From Anthonomus grandis grandis (Eukaryota > Arthropoda > Insecta > Coleoptera > Curculionidae): DNA of 64,000 nt. Below, one piece after another: positions 1-9,130 of the stretch. The stretch is from NCBI RefSeq assembly GCF_022605725.1, contig NC_065567.1, forward strand, positions 30,731,127 to 30,795,126, in the 5' to 3' direction. How positions within the stretch are numbered: the stretch's first letter is position 1; each line of letters begins with the position of its first letter. Position numbers and translations under genes: made by a program. The notes under the pieces were generated by a model. The model ran no database searches and was not told the DNA's origin. It saw only the letters and a list, made by a program, of their open reading frames with translations.

Positions 1-1270
1 AGGCGTAAATTCAAAATGGTCGAAAGCATGACTGTAATGTCGAATGAAATATTTACGGCCCTTGTGCTGGTAAACATAAATCGTGAGATATGCAGCTCCA
101 TGTTCAATAAAAGGTGTAGGAAGGCAGACAGTTTTCCTTTGAGTGACATCGGGGAAAACGGAGATGGCTTTATTAAAATTGTACCGCTCTCTGTTTGACG
201 TTGCAGTGTTGTAAGGGATGCTAAGTGTTTTTTAGAAATTTTCTATTTTTATGTTTGACGTAATGAAAGACAGTTGACAACGTTATCTTTAATGTCAAGT
301 CTCTGAATGCGGGGTAATAAATGAGGTAGTTTGACTGTTCGAATGTTTCCGTTGATTTACGGTCAAAATAGGTGACGAGGTAACAAATACAGGGTTATGG
401 TGAATGAATGTTTGTGTTATTATTGCAAGTTTAATATGGCAATTATTATATAAATTTGAATTTGCTTTATACCTAAATTCACTTTTGATTTTTTAATTAT
501 AGCAAAAAACTTCAAAGAAATCGTAGTAGTAATTTATTTTTCATTTTATTCCAGGCGTTTGCAATAATTTTAGAGGTATATGAGGTGAAGAATTTTTTTT
601 GTATATTTAACATTTTCGAAGCTATTTTTTTACTTGTTTTAGATATTGGAACTAACTTTCCACATTTTACAAGAATTCGTGGTTCTATTTTAGATTTTTT
701 TATGTTTTATTTTATTGCAAGCATAAATATTGTATAAATTAATGAATATTTGGTTCAGCGCAATAAAAAAAGGGCATTTCCTAAGGACATTGAATACACT
801 AGAATAAACATTGGCTGCTTTGGATTGAGCAACATCTACACAGGGGATATTTTGTTGATAAACATGTTTGATATTCAATGTTGCTAGTGATTATTCAATT
901 TTAAAAGTAAATTATTATAATTAGCAATTAGCAAAAACTGAATTGCATTCTTTATTATGAAGGAAAAGAAAGAGTGAAATTCGTTTAATAACCAAAACTA
1001 TTTGGTACTATATTTACATTAAACACTAAAATAATTAATATTTATAATTTGAATTTTTTAAATCACCAGATTTGCACACATAGCGCCAACGCTGTACATT
1101 TCGCCTAGAAATATTCTCGCGTTTAAGGTATTTGGCAACTGCGCTCGTTTTTTTCTTTTGAATGGTGCACCTTTTCTACAGTATTAGTATTTAAAGGATG
1201 TTTTGAGTGGTCCTTCATTTCTTTTAGGAAAATATTAATAAAAACATCTAGCAAACTTATTGCTTATTAG
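1..1270. other. No recognisable gene
   Basis: The first ~300 bases are less AT-rich than what follows and hold only a 60-codon open frame with no family resemblance. The rest is AT-rich with many stops in all frames. No repeat, RNA gene or transposon end was recognised. Confidence 0.5.
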
Positions 1271-1301
1271 AACCCAAAATGCCGCAAAAATGAAGGTAGT
1301 G

Positions 1302-1945
1302 TCTAGCCGATATCTAGCAGCCAATTTGAGAACGCAGCATATGTTTGCTACCAACTTATTTATAGTCCGCGCCCATTGCTATTTAATCAATATAATGCCT
1401 GTATATCCTGGAATTCCAAAGGAGTTTTAATAATTTTTTGTCTAGATATTAACAAGGGATGACTAAATTGGTTGATAGCCGGTATAAGCTTCGACAAACT
1501 GAAGTTTTTTGATTAAATCTTATCGAGTTAGATGTTATAAACGACTTTAACTGCCAAAGGATATGAATAAAACTTTTCTTTATAGCCCTTAGGAGTTATA
1601 GCCCTTTATATTTTTCAACATCTAACAATTCAATAATTTTTTACCAAAAAACTTTTGTTTGTAGAGTTTTACAACCATCTCAAATGCGTTTACATATTTA
1701 TTATATATTATAAAAAAAAATTAATTCAAGCCCTTTGAGAACCTTTTTCATTTCCTTAACATTTGACTTTTTAAGTAATTTTCACACAAAAACTTTAGTT
1801 TATAGAGGCTTATAACTACTATAAATCGTTATTGAATTTTAGAAGATTCAGGCGTTATATCGATTAAATAACAGCGGGCGCGGACTATAAATAGGTTCCT
1901 GGTAAACGAATTATGCTGCGTTCTAGATTTTTGGCAACATCGGAT
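1302..1945. repeat. Diverged inverted repeat (possible foldback element)
   Basis: The stretch 1302-1405 matches the reverse complement of about 1847-1945. Both arms carry a GAACGCAGCAT block, then TTTATAGTCCGCGCCC, then ATTTAATC.ATATAA.GCCTG. The arms are ~100 bp at roughly 75-80% identity by eye, separated by ~440 bp of AT-rich sequence. The interior has several loosely related copies of a TTTATAG...AGTTATAG phrase. No target-site duplication was identified. It could be an old foldback MITE or two copies of one dispersed repeat in opposite orientation. Confidence 0.6.
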
Positions 1946-2315
1946 ACTTGCATAGAGGTATTCTACGTTGCCAAGTTGCTTTTTTTTCATCGACTTTTCT
2001 TTGTTCTGAAAAACTTGTTGATTGCTCTCAAAGTATAAGTTATTAGTCAGCAAATAAACGAAACATTTAAAGAGTACTTTTTTTACCTCTTACAAATTAG
2101 AAAGCATTAAAAAAATTTGCAGTGGAACCAGAAAATATATATTAAATGAAAAATTGGAAACTCGATTTGACATCATTGACAAGGGCATTTCTTAAGCATA
2201 AATTTAATAAAGTCGACCCGAAGTCATCCAAGCAAGTTTTAAAATATCTAAAAATTCGTAATGGCTCAAGAATAACATAAGTATAATAAGTTATACCTCT
2301 TAATGCAAAGACAGT

Positions 2316-2356
2316 ATCAGAATTGAATAGCCTAGACGAAAAAGGGCCCATCTGTG
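2316..2356 (+). repeat. Left terminal inverted repeat of the transposon
   Basis: 41 bp beginning ATCAGAATTGAATAG and containing CCTAGACGAAAAAGGG then CCCATCTGTG. It pairs with 4824-4866 with four or five differences. The inner 26 bp (from 2331) are the best conserved and may be the true element end. Confidence 0.8.
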
Positions 2357-2480
2357 CAGTTTGTCGAAAACCCATTTTTTATGAATTCTGATTCCTTGTC
2401 AAAGTTGGCATATACTGAGTAGAAGAAAGGTCCACTAAACGTACTCTAAAACGGATTGAATCAGCTGTTTTTCTCTGCTG

Positions 2481-2523
2481 AGAAGAATAAGGGCCCATCT
2501 GCTACATTTGGGCCTTTCTTTCG
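2481..2523. repeat. Left subterminal copies of the terminal motif
   Basis: AGAAGAATAAGGGCCCATCT (2481-2500) repeats the core of the left terminal repeat in direct orientation. TTGGGCCTTTCTTTC just after it is an inverted copy. Subterminal repeats of this kind usually bind transposase; that role is inferred. Confidence 0.6.
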
Positions 2524-2639
2524 CCAAGTTAAATACCCATAATTTGTGTTGATATTTGTAAACATAACCTTCAAATCATAATAATAACAATAAAATATCA
2601 GTGTGGTTTTTGAATTTTTGTTTCTTGATTCATATAATC

Positions 2640-4508
2640 ATGGATGTCTTAGAAAATGAGGAAGCAAGTGTTATAAAATTGAAAAAAAAGAGGAAAATTG
2701 AAGAGTGGAAAAGTGTCAAAAATAAAAAGTTAAAGGCAAAAGGGGAGGAGTACATTGGTAAATCAGGAAGAAAAGCTGCTAGACAAACAGGTCAAAAATG
2801 CAGGTAAGTTAGGATTGTAAAGAATGTTGTATATAGTTTAAAATATATCTTATTTTTGTGTAGATGTAAACGAAAATGTCTTACATCATTATCAAAAGAA
2901 GAGATGGCTCGTATCTTGAAAAATTTTAATGAGATTGGAGATCATGGGGCCCAGAATGTTCACTTACAACCTCTTATCACAGTATCGTCAGTAAACCGAA
3001 AAAGAAAGGGAGTGTTCAAGAAGAAGTTTAATTTTTCGTATAAAGTGCATGTCGGTGAAAGGGTGTTATCTGTATGTCGTGAAGGCTTTGCCAGTTTGCA
3101 TGGAATTGGAGTCAAGAGGGTGCGAAATATTGGAGCATGCAAGACTTTAGCCGCTGTGCCAACCGATAATCGTGGCAAGCACACTAACCGAAAAAACAAA
3201 TTATCTGGTATTGTTGTTCAAAATATTGATGCACATATACAAAGTTTTCCATATTATATTGTGCACTATGGACCAAGCGGTGAGCGAAGAAGGTATCTGT
3301 CACCACAGCTGAGTGTTTTGAAAATGTATGAAATGTTTCTGGAAAAACATTACCCAGAAGTCCTACTCGACGCCAAACAAAATGATCTGAATTTCCAAAA
3401 ATTGAAATGTGAAGTGAAATATTCTTTTTATCTACAGTATTTTCGTGACAACTACAACTACACGTTTGGTCGCCCTCGTTCAGATGTTTGTACTACGTGT
3501 TCAGAAATAGAGGCCAAAATTTCCCGCGAAAAAAATGGCGCATTAAGAAGAGGTTATGAAATAGATCTTAAGTTACATAAGAAAAAAGCAAAGCTATTTT
3601 ACACAAAGATGGAAGAATGTTTGATAAAAGCTAAAGAAAATGAAGATACAGAAGTTCTCTGCTTCGACTTTAAACAAAATATTCCCTGTCCACATATGTG
3701 TACTAGTGATGTCTTTTATAAAAGACAACTTTGGTTGTACTGTATGTCCATTTACTCTGGCAAAAAAGCAAAGAGCATTATGTATACTTGGCCTGAAAAT
3801 ATTGCAAAGCGGGGCTGTAACGAAGTTCTCTCTGTACTTAACCATTACATAGAAGCATTCCTACCTAGCACTGTTAAAAAGTTATATATATTTACTGACG
3901 GTTGCAGGGTCCAGAATCATGACCAAAACATGCTAAAATTTTGGCAGTCATTGGTACTTAATGGAAAGTTTAAAAATGTTCAGCATTTTTTTCCACAACG
4001 GGGTCACAGTTTCCTGCCTTGTGACAGGCATTTTGCTGTTATAGAAAAAATGCAAAGAAAAAGGGAAGTAGTTGAATCGCCTTCAAATTGGAACAGCATC
4101 ATAAGTACCAAATTTACCGTTGTTGAGCTTAAAAGCAATATGGTAAAGGACTTTGTAGCCGGATTGTCTGAACCGTTTTTTAAAAAAACCTTCACCACAA
4201 ATAAGTTAAAGTTTCAAATAACCAAATACAAGTTCTTTGACTTTAAAGCTGAATCAAAGTACTTCATGTTTGGCAGCTTTTCTTTGAATGGTGTGTGTCC
4301 CGATGTATTTCGTCTTCTGAAACCTAGCGTTGAACATGTCCCTATACCCGAAAAGCTTGCTTATTCTGGTGATATACCAATAAATGCCCTAAAACTACAA
4401 AACATCAAGGAGCTTTGCAAGTTTTTGAAAGATGAAAATGCTATCGCATTTTATGATACCTTGTCAGGTGCTACATGTACACACGAGGATGATCAGGAAG
4501 ACCCTTAG
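2640..4508 (+). CDS. DDD/E-type transposase-like protein, two exons, apparently intact
   Basis: Exon 1 runs 2640-2803 and ends at AG/GTAAGT. Exon 2 runs 2864-4508 after a TTTTTGTGTAG acceptor, so the 60-bp intron splits one Arg codon and the spliced product is 602 residues. The N-terminal ~55 residues are strongly basic. The splice joins QKCR to CKRKC, giving a Cys-rich CRCKRKC motif near residue 54 that neither exon has alone. Two further Cys (DVCTTC) lie mid-protein. Acidic residues in family-typical settings are the Asp of CFDFKQNIPCP (~323), the Asp of FTDGCRVQNH (~400), and Asp and Glu of LPCDRHFAVIEK (~442 and 449), a plausible RNase-H-fold triad. The start is the first ATG in frame upstream of the donor. 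It is the only gene between the terminal repeats, so it should mobilise this element. No internal stop or frameshift is seen. Catalytic assignments are inference from motif spacing. Confidence 0.82.
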
Positions 4509-4555
4509 CTCATGGAAAACATATTTCTGTATAAAAAAACGTAATTAGATTTTCA

Positions 4556-4561
4556 AATAAA
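4556..4561 (+). terminator. Polyadenylation signal of the transposase gene
   Basis: AATAAA lies 48 bases after the stop codon and before the right subterminal repeat, the expected place for 3'-end formation of the element's own transcript. Confidence 0.6.
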
Positions 4562-4631
4562 TATTTTTCATTTCCTGTTTTTCATTTTATTTTCTAGTAG
4601 TTCTTTTGTAATCTTCAATAGATTATCACTT

Positions 4632-4650
4632 GGAAGAAAAAGGGCCAATT
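4632..4650 (+). repeat. Right subterminal copy of the terminal motif
   Basis: GGAAGAAAAAGGGCCAATT repeats the AGAA..A.AAGGGCC core found at 2481, in the plus orientation, opposite to the adjacent terminal repeat. Confidence 0.55.
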
Positions 4651-4823
4651 TTTAGAATTTTTGTAACCCTGTATATCCTGTAGACATATATTTTCAGAAA
4701 AAAATTTGGTGTAAAAACATTTTGAAATATGTCACAAATACATAGGTCAATTTCATATATTACATTTTTACTTTCTTTATCCGAAAAAACAATTTTTTGC
4801 ATTTCCTGAAAAATCCACTTTTT

Positions 4824-4866
4824 CAAAGATGGGCCCTTTTTCATCTAGGTCATTCAATTCAATGAT
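4824..4866 (-). repeat. Right terminal inverted repeat of the transposon
   Basis: Read on the minus strand it starts ATCATTGAATTGAATGA, then CCTAGATGAAAAAGGG and CCCATCTTTG, pairing with 2316-2356. Confidence 0.8.
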
Positions 4867-5394
4867 TTTTTTTAACTCTAATAGTAACAATGACATTTCT
4901 GGACAATACACAAATCCTAGGGCGTTTATCCAGTGTACTCAATTTAAATTAGGAATAGAAAAATAAATAGATGCTAAGAAGTATTGATGGTAAAAATACG
5001 CGAGTTTGTAACATCTCTGTGGTTCCAATACAAAAATCGGCTAAATTTTGGAGCTGTTTTGGTTACAGTGGGTGCAAAATATATGGGATAAAGGGAAATA
5101 ACTATTTTACTTTTCAAGATAAACAAATGAAATTTGGTATATTGATGGAATTGCTATAAGAGCATCTTTTAACATTTCCAGTCGTTTTCCTTCATTTCTT
5201 ATATCATTATGTATTTCGATAGAAAATAATATTCTGAGAACAATGATACTGCATTTGCTGTTTGGGTGCCATGAATGCGTTGAAAGTTTTAATTGTTAAT
5301 CAAATAATCACGGAAAAATAGTTTTCATTGCATTTTATGACTTAAATCTTTTATAGGCCTATTTAAAATGTCCGAACCAGTAATTTTTGCATTT
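4867..5394. other. No recognisable gene
   Basis: AT-rich spacer between the transposon and the dispersed module. It contains only a 62-codon frame without family resemblance. Confidence 0.4.
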
Positions 5395-6420
5395 ACTTAA
5401 TTTTTATATAGGAGCGTCAGCGAGTATATTAGGCACGTGCTCTCCGCCTCAAAAATCGTGTTTTTTGGCAAATAAAAATTCATATATTTGGCTGTATGGA
5501 TAGCGAAATGACGAAATTTTGCGCAGGGCCTCTCAATACATTGAGAATGATGGCTCCGTAAATATTTTTTTTTTCGGTACCCACAAAGGGTGCGGTACAG
5601 AGTTAAAGTCAAAAATTGGTAAAAAAACGTGTGAAATTCCTTTCTCCGGCAAGAACTGAAATTTAAAGCCATTAAACGACTTGAAATTTTTAGGACATAA
5701 GGGTCGGTGGGGGTCGAGTAAATATAAGCGAGTAGAAGTAAGTAAAAAAAAATTCAAACTGTTTCAGAAGCTAAACTATAATTTAAATAAAAAAAGTGTG
5801 TCAGCGAAAATGCTTAGTCTCATATAAATTTGGACCTTTTTTTTGAAAAAAATTTTTTTAACGAGTTCTGGGATTTTCAGTTTTTTCGCTAAACGGTACT
5901 TATTTTGAAAAAAATAGTTTTTATGAAAAAAAACCCTTAATATTTCTCCTTCAAATGCCATATAAGGAAAATTTTTATGAACTATACAGGGCAAGCAATA
6001 ATTAATTTTTCCCATGAAGTTCCGAGCCAAAAATCATATTTTTTTTAATAACTTTCTAGTGGCGTCACCTAGACCATTCATATTTTCAGCTATTAAACAA
6101 TATAATAAGCCGATTATTTAAGTGTAATTAGAATTTTTCTAGCATCAATAGTTATTGAGATATTTGCATTTTTGCGTTTTATTCATTTGCGGCGTCCCTG
6201 TACATTATTAGAAAATTAAACCTATCTATAAGATCCCAAATTCTGTTTTACAATACATACTAATATATTAGAAGTACCGAAAAAAATCGTTGTTCTCAAA
6301 CAAGTCAATTTTCTCCGATTTTTTCGTTAAACGTCACCACAAGGGTGAAATGATCAAATATGGCAGCCAACAGCAGGTATCTCGGCATGTTATTTTTCGG
6401 AAGGGTGTCACAGTTTCGTT
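5395..6420 (+). repeat. Dispersed ~1 kb module, copy A
   Basis: It starts at TATATAGGAGCGTC and is repeated, diverged, at 19545-20410. Shared landmarks in the same order are ATTCATAT.TTTGGCTGTATGG, GGGCCTCTCAAT, a CGGTAC...GGTAC block, ACGAGTTCTGG.ATTTTCA, ACTTATTTTGA, ATACAGGGC.AGCAATAAT and CATTTGCGGCGTC. No coding potential is visible. Both copies are followed by the same 120-bp CACGTG satellite, so module plus satellite probably form one non-autonomous element; a Helentron-type insect element with a terminal minisatellite is one candidate. Confidence 0.7.
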
Positions 6421-6780
6421 ACATTTTCAATAAAAAATACCCGAAACCTATTAATTAAAGGTACCGTCTAATCAGAAAAACTCTGAGCTTTCCGAATATG
6501 TGCATAACATTTGGGGATATTGTATATTGCGGCCAGGAAAATTCGGCAAAGTGTTTGACGTCTTCAAAAAATGCCGTATTTTCCACACATTTGAAGGCCA
6601 ACTCAGGTGGCTCAAAAACAAATTGGCACTTTTTATTCATTTAAAAATAATGGGATTTATACACCGTGGATCCTATTGATTTATTTAATGTAAAATATGG
6701 ATTTAGGTATTAGGTTAATTTTTGGGATGTTATGCATTTTAGGATTTGAGATTTTGTTGAGGATATATTTATTTAATTTT
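6421..6780. other. Spacer between module copy A and its satellite
   Basis: A ~360-bp segment absent from the other module copy, containing a 61-codon frame on the minus strand (6455-6640) without recognisable homology. It may be the 3' part of the module that copy B has lost. Confidence 0.4.
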
Positions 6781-7020
6781 TAAAGTTATAGATTTTAGGG
6801 TCACGTGACCATCATAACTTTTTTGCTATTCGTCCGATTGGGTTGAAATTTGGTATTTCGGGTTTGTTTAGTATACAATTATTGATTTTTTACAAATTTT
6901 TAAAATATTCAGTTTTAAGGTCATGTGACTATCAAAAATTTCTTACTTTTTGTTTGATTTGATTGAAATTTGGTATTTAGGGTTAATTTAGGATACAATT
7001 ATTGATTTTTTATTTTTCCA
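6780..7020 (+). repeat. 120-bp CACGTG satellite, left part
   Basis: Two monomers with TCACGTGA at 6801 and TCATGTGA at 6921, exactly 120 bp apart. Each reads TCACGTGAC, then a CATAACT.TTTTGCTATT stretch, GATTGGGTTGAAATTTGGT, a TTAGGATACAATTATT block and an AT-rich tail. The array breaks off near 7016 where the pogo element begins and resumes at 9003. Confidence 0.8.
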
Positions 7021-7183
7021 AAAAATTCACCGGCGAGGCGATTCGGCTGAGATTTCCCCGTTATTACGAGGAAATCCCTGTGAACTGAACTATAAACGAT
7101 GTTGGATAGGATTATTTTGTCGTTTTGACAGTTTGGTTTGTTCTTGCTGTGGATACGTACAAAACATAACTATTTCCTTAACA

Positions 7184-8718
7184 ATGAGTGGCAAAGCGCA
7201 AAAGAATTGTGCTTTCGATGAATACACGTTTAAAAGTGTTAAAGCGGATTAATAATGGTGAATCTGTGGAGAAAATCTGTGCAGAATTTAATGTTGGAAA
7301 AAGCACTGTACATGACTGGCGAAGAGGCATTCGATTGAGGAAGTTTGTTCGAAAATGGAATCTGATAAGAATCTGGGCATCCGTTGTACGAGAAACAAAA
7401 CGGATTTGCGAGGTCGTCGATGAAGCTTTGTGGATCTGGTTTCTTTAGGAACGTCGAAGAGGTACACCGATTGGCGGCCCAATTTTGAAAGAAAAAGCTC
7501 TGGCTATCCACCAGAAGATTAATAATGGAGAAGAATTTGTGGCAAGTGATGGTTGGCTTAATCGATGGAAAAGGCGACACGGAATTCATTTCGCATATGT
7601 AAGTGGAGAAAAACTGTCCGTTGATACTTCAGGTGCGACAGAATTCAAGACTAAGTTTGGTGAAATGGTTAAAACAGAGGAATTATCTCCAGAACAAGTT
7701 TATAGTATGAACGAAACTGGGCTAAACATTAAAATATTACCAGAAAAAACTTTTCTAGGCAGTCATGAACAGTCTGCCTCTGGCTTTAAAAAGAACAAAG
7801 AACGTATTACAGTGGCCGTTTGTTCGAATGCAGCGGGAACTCATAAAATTCCTCTTTTCGTTATTGGCAAGTCTGCTAAACCACGGGCATTCAAAAACTT
7901 GAATCCATCGTCCCTTCCGGTCTATTATAAGTCACAAAAATCAGCGTGGATGAATTCAGACCTGCTTAAAGAGTGGTTTAATTTAGAGTTTGTTCCAAGA
8001 GTTAAAAAACATTTAAAAAGTGTTAACTTGCCTATCAAAGCAGTTCTAGTGTTAGATAATGCTCCAACCCATCCTCATGACTGCGATGTAGATGTCATAA
8101 GATTAGTTTATCTTCCTCCTAATGTGACAAGCTTAGTGCAACCAATGGACCAAGGAGTGATCGAATCGCGTAAACTTGTTTCTGAAATTCTGCAACACTC
8201 GGAGAGTGAAGACAAAGGTCTTTTAGATGTCATCAAAAAGATCAATATCAAGGACGTTATCTATATGTTAGCTACAGTATTAATTTCAAGAAATGCCTTC
8301 TTCAACGTTTATTAAATCTTGGAGAAAACTTTGGACAGATGTTGAGAATCTAGTTGCGATCTCGAATATTGCAGGTACTGAAGAAGAAGAAAAGAAATCC
8401 GCTTTACAAGACCTTCAAAAGTTGGAAAATTGGATGATAAGTTGTGACGATCACCTTGAAAATGATTTTTCAAATTTTTGAATGATGAAAAAATCATAGA
8501 TTTAGCAACCAAAGAACCAGAGGAATATGATGAGAGTAGTGACATTGAAGAGGAAAAAACGATTTCTCATGAAGAAGCCAAAAATGTAATGGAACTTGCA
8601 TTAAAATACATTGAGCAGCAACATGAGTCAACAGCATTAGACGTTTTGGTGATTAGAAAATGGAGGAATATCGCTGAAGGTTAAAAAACAGAAGAAAATC
8701 ACAGACTTTTTCAAAAAA
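7184..8718 (+). pseudogene. pogo/Tigger-family transposase, inactivated
   Basis: The fragments line up as one protein: a psq/CENP-B-type helix-turn-helix (RLKVLKRINNGES...VEKICAEFNVGKSTVHDW), a second CENP-B-like DNA-binding domain (about 7480-7600), then the DDE domain with VLVLDNAPTH and QPMDQGVIES. The first catalytic Asp is Asn: codon AAC at 7710-7712 in a motif normally DETGL. Other lesions are one extra base near 7196 after ATGAGTGGCAAA, a TAG at 7446-7448, a short deletion after VIES (~8170), a frameshift near 8300, a TGA near 8480 and a final shift at ~8682. The last coding bases (8683-8718) encode KKQKKITDFFKKN, a canonical PCNA-interacting box, as reported for Drosophila pogo. No functional product is expected. 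Confidence 0.85.
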
Positions 8719-8936
8719 AATAATTACATATTAAACTTACATACATATGTACATTTATTGATGTAGCACCTTCATGTAAGTAAATATGAAATACATAACT
8801 ATATAAAGAATATTTCTCCATTATTTTATATTTATTATGTTCATATATATGTATAATACTCTCTTCAATACATATGTACATAACATAGATAATGAACATA
8901 ATATAATATGTATTATGTACACATATACAAGTTAAG

Positions 8937-9000
8937 TACAGTTCGGATTAACCGGTCAGGTATGCAGTCCCGAGGTGACCGGTTAAGAGGAATTCCACTG
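8937..9000 (-). repeat. Right terminal inverted repeat of the pogo element
   Basis: On the minus strand it begins CAGTGGAATTCCTC, typical of pogo/Tigger ends (CAG followed by a short A/T-G tract). It contains an inner inverted repeat, AACCGGTCA facing TGACCGGTT. TA follows at 9001-9002. Confidence 0.75.
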
Positions 9001-9002
9001 TA

Positions 9003-9130
9003 TTGAATTTTAAAGTCACGTGATTTTCATAACTCTTTTGCTATTGATCCTATTGGGTTGAAATTTGGTGTTTGGAGTTTATTTAGGATGCAATTAATAA
9101 ATGTTGATAGATATTTGACACATTATATTG
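9003..9130 (+). repeat. 120-bp CACGTG satellite, right part
   Basis: The monomer with TCACGTGA at 9016 resumes the array broken by the pogo element, in phase with the AT-rich tail of the monomer, and decays after GATATTTGACACATTATATTG. Confidence 0.75.

Larger units (their letters stand above)
2316..4866 (+). mobile_element. Complete two-exon DNA transposon with ~40-bp terminal inverted repeats
   Basis: The ~2.55 kb element is bounded by matching ends: 2316-2356 and the reverse complement of 4824-4866 share a GAATTGAAT block, CCTAGA.GAAAAAGGG and CCCATCT.TG. Inside lies one spliced gene with start, donor, acceptor, stop and polyadenylation signal. The CxCKxKC-to-DDD/E protein belongs to a group of multi-copy insect hypothetical proteins I recognise from memory; I cannot place it in a named superfamily. 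No direct target-site duplication is clear outside the ends, partly because the outermost bases are themselves an imperfect palindrome. This is the only element in the window with no obvious disabling lesion. Confidence 0.8.
7020..9000 (+). mobile_element. pogo/Tigger-type element, 5' end truncated, defective
   Basis: About 2 kb carrying a degraded pogo-type transposase and an intact-looking right end (8937-9000) that stops at CCACTG next to TA, the pogo target dinucleotide. The corresponding left end is not found: array sequence stops near 7016 and the first element-like bases (ACCGGCGAGGCGATTCGG) follow at ~7030, so the outer left terminal repeat and a little satellite appear deleted. The element lies inside the 120-bp satellite. 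Confidence 0.75.

Noticed and set aside
2960..4198. Minus-strand frames inside the transposase gene (2960-3199, 3594-3845, 4004-4198)
   Set aside because: Shadows of the well-supported plus-strand exon; no independent motif.
8711..8936. TATGTACATA-rich segment as a separate repeat element
   Set aside because: It is the AT-rich 3' untranslated part of the pogo element between its coding end and terminal repeat; no boundaries of its own.
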